13,131 nt of DNA from Actinomycetes bacterium (GTDB taxonomy: Bacteria; Actinomycetota; Actinomycetes; Actinomycetales; Microbacteriaceae). The position numbers and the translations under genes are program-made. Under the pieces are notes generated by a model, which did no database searches, had not been told where the DNA came from, and was given only the letters and a program-made list of their open reading frames with translations. The DNA is taken from positions 1 to 13,131 of the forward strand of contig JAEYAG010000235.1 in the NCBI GenBank assembly GCA_023451265.1, read 5' to 3'. Below are positions 6,033 to 13,115 of this stretch, piece by piece (position 1 is the first letter of the stretch; each line of letters begins with the position of its first letter).

Positions 6033-6689
6033 CTACTCCCAGCGGTAGCCCTCGCCGCGCACCGTCACGATGTGGTCGGCGCCGAGCTTCGTGCGCAGAT
6101 ACCGGACGTACACGTCCACGACGTTGGATCCGGGATCGAAATCGAGCCCCCAGATGCGGCTCAGCAGCTCCTCGCGGGTGAGCACCGCGCCGGGGTGGCG
6201 CAGGAACTGCTCCGCGAGGGCGAACTCCCGCGCCGACAGGTCGATCTCGCGACCCGCGACGGTCGTGCGGCGGGCGAGGATGTCGAGGGTCACCTCGCCC
6301 TGCGTCAGGATCATGGTGATGGCGCCGGTGCGCTCGCGCAGCCGCGACCGCACGCGGGCCATGAGCTCGGCGACCGAGAACGGCTTCGGCACGTAGTCGC
6401 TGGCCCCGGCATCCAGTCCGTCGACGGCGTCGTGGGCCGAGCTGCGCGCCGTGAGCATGATGACCGGCAGCGTCTCGCCTGCGGCGCGGAGGTTGCGCAG
6501 CACGTCGAAGCCGTCCATCGTGGGCAGGCCCACGTCGAGGATCATGAGGTCGATGTCACCGACGAGCGCGCGGTTCAGCGCCGCCTGGCCGTCGTCCGCG
6601 TCGACGGTGTCGAAGCCCTCGGCGCGCAGCGCCCGGGTCACGAGGGAGACGATGTGCGGTTCATCGTCGACGACGAGGATGCGGGTCAT
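6033..6689 (-). CDS. OmpR/PhoB-family response regulator
   Basis: The 218-residue protein has a receiver domain (1-115) with the acidic pair D8/D9, phosphoacceptor D52 in LMILDVGLP, T80 in VIMLTAR and K102 in PKPF, followed by a winged-helix DNA-binding domain (about 125-218) ending in VDVYVRYLRTKLG...VRGEGYRWE. It should be activated by the kinase encoded just upstream. The ATG overlaps the kinase stop as ATGA (6686-6689), indicating translational coupling. This gives the less common order kinase first, regulator second. Target genes cannot be deduced from the window. The domain family is certain and the pathway is unknown. Confidence 0.95.
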   Translation of the reverse strand: MTRILVVDDEPHIVSLVTRALRAEGFDTVDADDGQAALNRALVGDIDLMILDVGLPTMDGFDVLRNLRAAGETLPVIMLTARSSAHDAVDGLDAGASDYVPKPFSVAELMARVRSRLRERTGAITMILTQGEVTLDILARRTTVAGREIDLSAREFALAEQFLRHPGAVLTREELLSRIWGLDFDPGSNVVDVYVRYLRTKLGADHIVTVRGEGYRWE

Positions 6690-7663
6690 CCAGAGGCCTC
6701 TCGCTGCAGAACGACGTCGCCGGCACGCACCGGCGTCGGGAGGGTCGCTCGGGTGCCGATCGGGATCTCCACCGTGAACGTAGCACCGCCGCCGGGGGTG
6801 TCGGCGACGATGCACCGCCCGCCGTGCGATTTCGCGATGGCATCGACGATCGCGAGCCCCAATCCCGACCCGCCGACGGTGCGGCGGCCGACGCCGCGGT
6901 CGAAGCGGCGGAAGATGCGGTGACGCATCGCGGGCGGGATGCCGGGGCCGTGATCGCGCACCCACAGTTGCGCTCCGGAGGGGTAGACGGCGCTGCCGAG
7001 CTCGATGGGCGTGCCGGGAGCGGTGTACTTGGCGGCGTTGTCGGCGAGCTGCAGCCACGCCTGCAGCAGTCGGTCGCGGTCCCCGCGGATGACGCCCTGC
7101 GCGGTCTGTTCCACGGCCCAGTCGTGCCCTGGGATCACGGCGACCATCTCGGCGATGCGCTGCGTGAGGGTCGTGAGCTCCACGTCGCCGATGGTCAGCT
7201 GGTCGGTTTCGACGGTGGCGAGCAGGTCGATGTCGCCGATGAGGCGTGTCATGCGGTCGAGTTCGGCGATGCCGAGCGCCCGGATCGCGGCGACGTCCTC
7301 GGGGTCGGTGGGATTCATCACCTCGAGATGGCCGCGCACGATCGTGATCGGGGTCTTCAGCTCATGCCGCACGTCGTCGAGCAGGCGACGGTGAGCGTCG
7401 AACGATCCCTCCGCGGTGTCGGCGGCGGGGACGTCGGCGAGCAGCGTCCACCCGACGACTCCGGTGACGGCGAGCGTGATCACGGCGGATGCCGCGAACA
7501 CCGCCACTCCGGCCCACGACAGCGGAAACGCGGTCACCGCGTGCAGCACGAGCAGCGCCAGCGCGGTGACCGCGAACCCCGCCGCCACGACGGCGAGCAG
7601 GAGCACCAGCGTGCGTACGCGCCGCGCCGGAACGGCCCGGGTGGTGCTGGCGGTGCGGTTCAC
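6686..7663 (-). CDS. Membrane sensor histidine kinase with minimal extracellular loop
   Basis: The product has 325 residues. Two membrane helices (about 17-41 and 48-76) are joined by an outer loop of only about six residues. A HisKA helix follows with H100 in LLDDVRHELKTPI, and then an ATPase domain with N-box LADNAAKYT (N209), G1 box DHGPGIP (237-243), F-box RRFDRG and G2 box GGSGLGLAI (264-272). No HAMP or PAS domain is evident, and the link from helix 2 to HisKA is about 15 residues. Such short-loop kinases usually sense the membrane itself or a partner protein. The GTG start at 7663 is preceded by GATAAT with 6 nt spacing. This -10 overlaps the stop codon of fumC, so the pair probably has its own promoter as well as read-through from fumC. 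Confidence 0.94.
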   Translation of the reverse strand: MNRTASTTRAVPARRVRTLVLLLAVVAAGFAVTALALLVLHAVTAFPLSWAGVAVFAASAVITLAVTGVVGWTLLADVPAADTAEGSFDAHRRLLDDVRHELKTPITIVRGHLEVMNPTDPEDVAAIRALGIAELDRMTRLIGDIDLLATVETDQLTIGDVELTTLTQRIAEMVAVIPGHDWAVEQTAQGVIRGDRDRLLQAWLQLADNAAKYTAPGTPIELGSAVYPSGAQLWVRDHGPGIPPAMRHRIFRRFDRGVGRRTVGGSGLGLAIVDAIAKSHGGRCIVADTPGGGATFTVEIPIGTRATLPTPVRAGDVVLQREASG

Positions 7664-7675
7664 TCTCCGATTATC
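7664..7675 (-). promoter_or_regulatory. -10 element GATAAT for the kinase-regulator pair, overlapping the fumC stop
   Basis: On the minus strand GATAAT (7675-7670) is followed by CGGAGA and the GTG at 7663. Two of its bases belong to the fumC TGA (7676-7674). This is one of the more AT-rich spots in the surrounding DNA. A -35 is not visible. Confidence 0.55.
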
Positions 7676-9071
7676 AACCCGGGTGGGTCATCGACAGCAG
7701 ATCGAGCTTCTCGTCGAGCTGCGCCTCGGTCAGCTCGCCCCGCTCGACGTACCCGAGGTCGATGACCGCCTCGCGCACCGTGATGCCCTTCGCGACGGCG
7801 TGCTTGGCGATCTTCGCGGCCGCCTCGTACCCGATGAGCTTGTTCAGCGGCGTCACGATCGAGGGCGACATGCCGGCGAACGCGGCGGCGCGCTCGGTGT
7901 TGGCGACGAGGCCGTCGATCGTCTTGTCGGCGAGCACCCGCATCGCGTTGGACAGGAGCCGGATGGACTCCAGCAGGGCGGTGCCCATGACGGGGATCGC
8001 GACGTTGAGCTCGAACGAGCCCGACGCGCCCGCCCAGGCGACGGTCGCGTCGTTGCCGATGACTCGCGCGCACACCATCAGGGTCGCCTCGGGGACGACC
8101 GGGTTCACCTTGCCGGGCATGATCGAGGACCCGGGCTGCAGGTCCGGGATGTGCAGCTCGCCGAGACCCGTGTTCGGGCCGGAGCCCATCCAGCGCAGGT
8201 CGTTGTTGATCTTGGTGAGCGACACGGCGATGGTGCGCAGGGCGCCGGATGCCTCGACGAGCCCGTCGCGGTTCGCCTGCGCCTCGAAGTGGTCCTTCGC
8301 CTCGGTGATCGGCAGCTCGGTCTCCGCGGCGAGCAGCGCGATCACCTTCTGCGGGAAGCCGAGCGGGGTGTTGATGCCGGTGCCGACGGCGGTGCCGCCG
8401 AGGGGGACCTCCCCGACGCGGGGGAGGACGGCCTGCACGCGCTCGATGCCGAGGCGGATCTGGCGGGCGTACCCGCCGAACTCCTGGCCGAGGGTGACCG
8501 GCGTCGCGTCCATCAGGTGCGTGCGGCCGGACTTCACGGCATCCTTCCACAGCTCCGCCTTCGCCTCGAGGGCGACGGCGAGGTGGTCGAGCGCCGGAAT
8601 GAGGTCGTCGAAGAGGGCCTGCGTCACCGCGATGTGCACCGACGTGGGGAAGACGTCGTTGGACGACTGCGACGCGTTGACGTGGTCGTTGGGGTGCACG
8701 GTGGCGCCGAGGTGCTGCGTCGCGAGGGTGGCGAGCACCTCGTTCATGTTCATGTTCGAGCTCGTGCCCGAGCCGGTCTGGTACGTGTCGACCGGGAAGT
8801 GCGCGTCGTAGCGGCCGGTGATGACCTCGTCCGCCGCCCAGGCGATGGCGTCCGCGATCGCGCCGTCGAGCGTGCCGAGCTCCTTGTTGGCCAGGGCGGC
8901 GGCCTTCTTGATGCGGGCGAGCGCGGCGATCTGCGTCGACTCCAGGCCCGTGCCCGAGATGGGGAAGTTCTCGACGGCGCGCTGGGTCTGCGCGGCGTAC
9001 AGCGCGTCCTTCGGGACGCGCACCTCTCCCATCGTGTCGTGCTCGATGCGGTAGTCGGCGGTGTCGGTCAT
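7674..9071 (-). CDS. fumC: Class II fumarate hydratase
   Basis: Fumarase C reversibly hydrates fumarate to L-malate in the TCA cycle. It is an iron-free homotetramer of the aspartase/fumarase superfamily. From the ATG at 9071 the protein has 465 residues, the normal length. Visible motifs are TYQTGSGTSSNMNMNEV (97-112), HPNDHVNASQSSND (126-139), GRTHLMDATP with the catalytic histidine H185, and the superfamily signature GSSIMPGKVNP (314-324) containing the catalytic serine loop. A GTG at 9080 would add three residues (MTA). Both starts have a partial Shine-Dalgarno sequence: GAGGA 10 nt from the ATG, and AGGA 9 nt from the GTG. It lies 46-55 nt after the carbonic anhydrase stop on the same strand, with no hairpin between, so co-transcription is likely. 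Confidence 0.97.
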   Translation of the reverse strand: MTDTADYRIEHDTMGEVRVPKDALYAAQTQRAVENFPISGTGLESTQIAALARIKKAAALANKELGTLDGAIADAIAWAADEVITGRYDAHFPVDTYQTGSGTSSNMNMNEVLATLATQHLGATVHPNDHVNASQSSNDVFPTSVHIAVTQALFDDLIPALDHLAVALEAKAELWKDAVKSGRTHLMDATPVTLGQEFGGYARQIRLGIERVQAVLPRVGEVPLGGTAVGTGINTPLGFPQKVIALLAAETELPITEAKDHFEAQANRDGLVEASGALRTIAVSLTKINNDLRWMGSGPNTGLGELHIPDLQPGSSIMPGKVNPVVPEATLMVCARVIGNDATVAWAGASGSFELNVAIPVMGTALLESIRLLSNAMRVLADKTIDGLVANTERAAAFAGMSPSIVTPLNKLIGYEAAAKIAKHAVAKGITVREAVIDLGYVERGELTEAQLDEKLDLLSMTHPG

Positions 9072-9126
9072 GGCGGTCACGTCCTCGTTTCCTGGTGGGT
9101 GCGGGTGCAGTGCGGGTGTCGGCGGG

Positions 9127-9771
9127 TCAGGCGTCGAGCCCGACCATCACGTGGGGGATGGCCCGGCCCTCGCTCAGGCGGTAGTTGGCGCCCACGATGG
9201 CGAGGCGCCCGTCGGCGACAGCGTCGGAGATGAGCCGGGAGCTGGCCAGCACGTCCTCGATCGTGTTGCCGAGGTGCTCGATGCCGACGTCCTCGGCATC
9301 GAGCGACCGCGGGTCGATGGCGTCGCTCGCGCGCAGGACGGTGCGGGCGGCGGGCACGATCTTGGCGATGAGGCGCCAGATGTGCGGCGGGAGTTCGGGG
9401 GAGTCGATCGCCGTGGAGTCGATGGCGGCGCGCACGGCACCGCATTCGTCGTGGGCGAGGACGATGATCACCGACACGTCGAGCACCGCGACGGCGTACT
9501 CGAGGCTGGCGATCGCGGAGTCGGACGCCACCTGGCCGGCGTTGCGGACGACGAACAGGTCGCCGAGCCCCTGATCGAAGATGATCTCCGCCGCCAGTCG
9601 CGAGTCGGAGCAGCCGAACAGCGCGGCGCGGGGGGTCTGCGTGTGCGCGAGCTCGGTGCGACGGTCGACGTCCTGACGCGGATGCCGGGGCGCGCCCGTC
9701 ACGAAGCGCTCATTGCCTTCGCGCATCTCGGCCCAGACGCTCGCGGGGGTGGGGCGCACGGCATCGGTCAT
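9127..9771 (-). CDS. Beta-class carbonic anhydrase
   Basis: The 214-residue protein interconverts CO2 and bicarbonate in the cytoplasm. The zinc site is intact: C54 and D56-R58 in CSDSR, then H107 and C110 in AHDECGA. D56 and R58 form the family's Asp-Arg dyad. RNAGQVASD (76-84) and the C-terminal YRLSEGRAIPHVMVG are also typical. There is no signal peptide. The ATG overlaps the stop of the DUF4245 gene by 4 nt (ATGA, 9768-9771), implying coupled translation. fumC follows closely. Placing bicarbonate supply beside a TCA-cycle enzyme may support carboxylation reactions, but that link is inferred from position only. Confidence 0.93.
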   Translation of the reverse strand: MTDAVRPTPASVWAEMREGNERFVTGAPRHPRQDVDRRTELAHTQTPRAALFGCSDSRLAAEIIFDQGLGDLFVVRNAGQVASDSAIASLEYAVAVLDVSVIIVLAHDECGAVRAAIDSTAIDSPELPPHIWRLIAKIVPAARTVLRASDAIDPRSLDAEDVGIEHLGNTIEDVLASSRLISDAVADGRLAIVGANYRLSEGRAIPHVMVGLDA

Positions 9772-10406
9772 CGGGTCTCCTCCCGCAGATCGCGGATCTG
9801 GTCGGCGACACCCTCGGCCGCTGTCGCGGCCGTGTCGGCGTCGGTCGCGCCGTAGATCAGGACGACATCGCTCCCGGCATCCGTCGAGATCGCATACGAC
9901 ACCGTGTCGGAACGTGCCGACGAGGCGATCGTGTATTCATCCCACTCGATGCCGTCGATGTTCACCGTGCCGGTGGGCGCGAATCCGCCGAGCACGCGGG
10001 AGGTCCACGCGTCGGCGTCGGCAGCCTGCCCGATGCCCTGCGCGATGCGGATGTACCCGGTCTTGGGTGCGTACACGACGCGCCACATGCTGCTGCCCTC
10101 CAGCCGCGCGGAGTTCGCGCGCCAGCTGTCCGGCACCGTCGGGACGAGGACGGGGTGGCCGATGGATGCCGACGCGCTCTCCGCCGCCGCGGCGACATCG
10201 ACCGGCTCGGGCTCGGGCAGCGATCCCCGGGGGACGCCGAAGTACACCACCGCGACGATCGCCACCGTCACGAGCAGGGCGGTCACGAGGTTGCGGAAGG
10301 TCTTGCTCTGGCGATACGCCTGCGAGGACGCGGCTTTGCGGTCGGCGGTCTCCTGCGGGGTCTCGGGGCGACCGAGCTCGGCGACGACGCGCGGTGTCGT
10401 GGCCAT
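9768..10406 (-). CDS. DUF4245 family membrane-anchored protein
   Basis: The product has 212 residues from the ATG at 10406. It has a polar N-terminal cytoplasmic part (1-37, with many Arg, Gln and Glu), one membrane helix (about 38-57), a Pro/Glu linker (PEPEPVD), and an outer domain of about 140 residues containing PDSWRANSARLEG, WRVVYAPKTGYIRIAQG and a late GIEWDEY block. This layout fits DUF4245, whose function is not known. The gene is wedged between xseB and the carbonic anhydrase gene. Its ATG overlaps the xseB stop by 1 nt (TGATG), and a GTG three bases earlier would overlap by 4 nt. There is no visible Shine-Dalgarno sequence, so translation probably depends on coupling to xseB. Confidence 0.82.
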   Translation of the reverse strand: MATTPRVVAELGRPETPQETADRKAASSQAYRQSKTFRNLVTALLVTVAIVAVVYFGVPRGSLPEPEPVDVAAAAESASASIGHPVLVPTVPDSWRANSARLEGSSMWRVVYAPKTGYIRIAQGIGQAADADAWTSRVLGGFAPTGTVNIDGIEWDEYTIASSARSDTVSYAISTDAGSDVVLIYGATDADTAATAAEGVADQIRDLREETR

Positions 10407-10627
10407 CACGACGCCGTGTCCGTCGGCCGGGCGGCGTCGAGCAGGCGCTTCGCGCCCAGCAGCCACTCCTCGCAGCGCGCCGCGAGGGCCTCGCCGCGGG
10501 TCCACAGCGTCAGCGAGTGCTCCAGCGTCGGGGCGCCCTGTTCGAGCTCGGCGACGACGCGCACGAGCTCGTCCCTGGCCTGCTCGAACGTGAGGTCCGC
10601 GACGTCGGCGGCGCTGTCGCTGGTCAT
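10406..10627 (-). CDS. xseB: Exonuclease VII small subunit
   Basis: The 73-residue helical protein binds XseA in multiple copies to form exonuclease VII, which degrades single-stranded DNA from both ends. The family pattern is clear in residues 13-57: FEQARDELVRVVAELEQG, then LEHSLTLWTRGEALAARCEEWL. The start is set at the ATG at 10627 rather than the one at 10636, because the latter lies inside a TAGAAT -10 hexamer placed 7 nt before 10627. xseB is 61-nt-plus downstream of the xseA stop (10698), so it seems to have an internal promoter in addition to possible read-through from xseA. Its TGA overlaps the next start. Confidence 0.93.
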   Translation of the reverse strand: MTSDSAADVADLTFEQARDELVRVVAELEQGAPTLEHSLTLWTRGEALAARCEEWLLGAKRLLDAARPTDTAS

Positions 10628-10640
10628 GGCGTCCATTCTA
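10628..10640 (-). promoter_or_regulatory. -10 element TAGAAT for a leaderless xseB mRNA
   Basis: TAGAAT (10640-10635 on the minus strand), then 7 nt, then the ATG at 10627. There is no Shine-Dalgarno sequence in the short space left. The hexamer is identical to the one before ispH. Confidence 0.6.
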
Positions 10641-10697
10641 GGCGGGAGCGGTGACGGCCCCGCCGCGGCGGCAACGGCGACGTGGCGTGCCCGCGGG

Positions 10698-11993
10698 TCA
10701 CTGGTCGGCGTCGGCGCGTCCCTCGGCGACGGGACCTTCCGAGCGGGCGGCGAAGGAGCCCTGGGCGACGGTCACCGTGACGGCGGCACCCGCGGGCGCC
10801 TGCGCCGCGTCGCGCACGATGACGCCGTCGCCGACGTGGGCGATGGCGTAGCCGCGGGCGAGTGTCGCGCCGGGGGAGAGGGCGCGCAGCGACGCCCGCA
10901 GCTGCGCCGATTGGCGGTCCGCGGCATCCACCCGTCTGGTGACGATCTCGCGGCCGCGGGAGACCAGCGTCCACAGCTCGTGCGAGCGCGCCGTGAGCAT
11001 CGACTCCGGAGTGCGCAGCACGGGGCGCGAGCGCAGCTGCTCCAGTTGGGCGATGTCGTGGGCGATGCGCTGGGTCAACCGGGTGCGCGCGCGGGCGCGC
11101 AGCTGCTGGACCAGTGCGCGCTGCTCGGCGACATCGGGGACCACGCGCTTGGCGGCATCCGTCGGCGTCGATGCGCGGAGGTCGGCGACGTCGTCGAGGA
11201 GCGGGTGATCGTTCTCGTGGCCGATCGCGGAGACGATGGGGGTGGATGCCGCCGCCACCGCCCGCAGCAGCCGCTCGTCACTGAACCCGAGGAGCGTCTG
11301 CGGGTCGCCGCCGCCGCGCGCGATGACGATCACGTCGACCTCGGGATCGGCGTCGAGCACCTTCAGCGCGGCGATCGTCTCGGGGACGCAGCGGTCGCCC
11401 TGCACGGCGGCGTGGATCGTGCGGAACCGCACCTGCGGCCAGCGCAGCTCAGCGTTGCGGTGCACGTCCTTCTCGGCGTCGCTGCGCTCGCCCGTGATGA
11501 GGCCGATGACGTGCGGCAGGAACGGCAGTCGCTTCTTGCGCGCCGGATCGAAGAGGCCCTCGGCGCGCAGCTGCGCGCGCAGGCGCTCGAGACGCTCGAG
11601 CTGGTCGCCGAGTCCCGTGTGCCGCATCGCGGAGACCGTGAAGGTGAAGTCGCCCGACTTCACGAAGTAGTCGCTCTTCACGCACGCGACGACTCGGTCG
11701 CCGAGCTTCAGATCGCGCATGTCGGCGGGCAGCCGCTGCAGCGTCGAGGACCACAGGCGGAAGGAGATCATGGCGTCGCCGGACGCATCCTTGAGCCGGC
11801 CGAACACGTGCCCGCCGCGGAGGTTCCACGCCGTGATCTCCCCCTCGACCCAGACCGAGCCCCACCCGGAGATGAAGCCGCGGATCGTCTCGTTCAACCG
11901 CGACACCGACGTCGGCGCGTCGGGGGAGGACTCGCGAGGATGCACGGAGTCGGGCGGCGGAGTCTGCCCCGCGGCGGGCTCGAACGAAGCCAT
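10698..11993 (-). CDS. xseA: Exonuclease VII large subunit
   Basis: The 431-residue catalytic subunit of exonuclease VII takes part in single-strand DNA degradation during repair and recombination. A Pro/Ser-rich tail (1-28) precedes the OB-fold DNA-binding domain (about 29-130, SVWVEGEITAWNLRGGHVFGRLKD). The catalytic domain follows, with GLITGERSDAEKDV (164-177), VIVIARGGGDPQTLLGFSDE (221-240; R226) and SAIGHENDHPLLDDVADLRASTPTDAA (255-281; H259, D262, R273). A long helical region and a C-terminal segment LSPGATLARGYAI complete it. The ATG at 11993 has AAAGG 6 nt upstream, so unlike several neighbours it has a normal leader, which also holds a small GCCGC/GCGGC hairpin (12007-12020). It starts the minus-strand run to the response regulator and is divergent from ispH across 60 bp. 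Confidence 0.96.
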   Translation of the reverse strand: MASFEPAAGQTPPPDSVHPRESSPDAPTSVSRLNETIRGFISGWGSVWVEGEITAWNLRGGHVFGRLKDASGDAMISFRLWSSTLQRLPADMRDLKLGDRVVACVKSDYFVKSGDFTFTVSAMRHTGLGDQLERLERLRAQLRAEGLFDPARKKRLPFLPHVIGLITGERSDAEKDVHRNAELRWPQVRFRTIHAAVQGDRCVPETIAALKVLDADPEVDVIVIARGGGDPQTLLGFSDERLLRAVAAASTPIVSAIGHENDHPLLDDVADLRASTPTDAAKRVVPDVAEQRALVQQLRARARTRLTQRIAHDIAQLEQLRSRPVLRTPESMLTARSHELWTLVSRGREIVTRRVDAADRQSAQLRASLRALSPGATLARGYAIAHVGDGVIVRDAAQAPAGAAVTVTVAQGSFAARSEGPVAEGRADADQ

Positions 11994-12041
11994 CGACTGC
12001 CTTTCCGCCGCGCATGCGGCCGTCGCTCAGTGTGGGCTCTC

Positions 12042-12053
12042 TAGAATCGAGAG
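12042..12053 (+). promoter_or_regulatory. -10 element TAGAAT for a leaderless ispH mRNA
   Basis: TAGAAT at 12042-12047, 6 nt (CGAGAG), then the GTG at 12054. GAGAG abuts the GTG too closely to act as a Shine-Dalgarno sequence. No clear -35 is seen. Confidence 0.6.
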
Positions 12054-13115
12054 GTGACCAGCACCGCGATCCGTCTTCCGACGCCCCACATTCCCGGGCC
12101 GCGCGGACGGCTTCAGGATAACCCGGTGGCCGGAGCCAAGCGGGTGCTGCTGGCGTCGCCGCGCGGCTACTGCGCCGGCGTCGACCGCGCCGTCATCGCC
12201 GTCGAGAAGGCGCTCGAGCGCTACGGCGCCCCCGTCTACGTGCGCAAGCAGATCGTGCACAACATCCACGTCGTCACTGAGCTCGAGGCAAAGGGGGCGA
12301 TCTTCGTCGAGGAGGTCGACGAGGTCCCCAGCGGCGCGCACGTCGTCTTCAGCGCGCACGGCGTCTCGCCCGCGGTCGTGAACGCGGCATCCGATCGGGG
12401 TCTCCAGGCCATCGACGCGACCTGCCCGCTCGTGACGAAGGTGCATCGCGAGGCGGTGCGCTTCGCCCGCGACGACTTCGAGATCCTGCTGATCGGCCAC
12501 GACGGTCACGAAGAGGTCGAAGGCACCGCCGGCGAAGCGCCCGATCACGTCACGGTCGTCAACTCGCCCGACGAGGCCGACCGGGTCGAAGTGAAGGATC
12601 CGTCGAAGGTCGTGTGGCTCTCGCAGACGACGCTGTCCGTCGACGAGACCATGGAGACGGTGCGGCGGCTGCGCGAGCGGTTCCCCGAACTGCACGATCC
12701 GCCGTCGGACGACATCTGCTACGCGACGCAGAACCGCCAGGTCGCGATCAAGAAGGTCGCGAAGGATGCCGACCTCGTGATCGTCGTGGGATCGGCCAAC
12801 TCGTCCAACTCCGTGCGGCTCGTCGAGGTGGCGCTGGAGTACGGCGCACAGGCCGCCTACCGCGTGGACTATGCGCACGAGATCCAGCAGTCGTGGCTCG
12901 ACGGCGTGGCCACCGTGGGCGTCACGAGCGGGGCATCGGTTCCCGAGGTGCTCGTGCAGGAGGTGCTCGCCGAGCTCTCCGGCGCGGGGTACCGCGACGT
13001 CGAGGAGGTCCGCACCGCCGAGGAGGACCTCATGTTCTCGTTGCCGAAGGAGCTGCGCCAGGACTCCAGCGGTCGTCGCGACGAGCGCGCGCTGGGGGGA
13101 CGGTCGCGCGCGTGA
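12054..13115 (+). CDS. ispH: 4-Hydroxy-3-methylbut-2-enyl diphosphate reductase (IspH/LytB)
   Basis: IspH performs the last MEP-pathway step, reducing HMBPP to IPP and DMAPP with a [4Fe-4S] cluster. The 353-residue protein has the three cluster cysteines: C40 in SPRGYCAGVDRA, C124 in DATCPLVTKVH and C222 in DDICYATQNRQ. Substrate-site motifs are VHNIHVV (H69), FSAHGV (H102), GHDGHEEVEGT (H149, with E154 aligning to the proton-relay glutamate), QTTLSVDET and NSSNSVRLVE. A non-conserved N-terminal extension of about 28 residues and a charged C-terminal tail are typical of actinobacterial forms. IPP and DMAPP feed prenyl diphosphate synthesis, including the cis-prenyltransferase at 2416. The stop overlaps a following start as GTGA. 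Confidence 0.97.
   Translation: MTSTAIRLPTPHIPGPRGRLQDNPVAGAKRVLLASPRGYCAGVDRAVIAVEKALERYGAPVYVRKQIVHNIHVVTELEAKGAIFVEEVDEVPSGAHVVFSAHGVSPAVVNAASDRGLQAIDATCPLVTKVHREAVRFARDDFEILLIGHDGHEEVEGTAGEAPDHVTVVNSPDEADRVEVKDPSKVVWLSQTTLSVDETMETVRRLRERFPELHDPPSDDICYATQNRQVAIKKVAKDADLVIVVGSANSSNSVRLVEVALEYGAQAAYRVDYAHEIQQSWLDGVATVGVTSGASVPEVLVQEVLAELSGAGYRDVEEVRTAEEDLMFSLPKELRQDSSGRRDERALGGRSRA

Noticed and set aside
7416..9233. 605-codon plus-strand open frame opposite fumC and the kinase
   Set aside because: The translation is low-complexity, rich in Arg, Gly, Val, Asp and His, with no domain, while the opposite strand carries complete fumC and kinase genes. It is a high-GC shadow.
10660..10671. 12-nt palindrome CCGCCGCGGCGG in the xseA-xseB gap
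   Set aside because: As RNA it can form only a 4-bp stem, and simple CCG/CGG strings are frequent by chance at this GC content.
10155..12044. 629-codon plus-strand open frame opposite xseA, xseB and DUF4245
   Set aside because: The composition is typical of an antisense frame and no motif is visible. xseA and xseB on the minus strand have full catalytic and family signatures.
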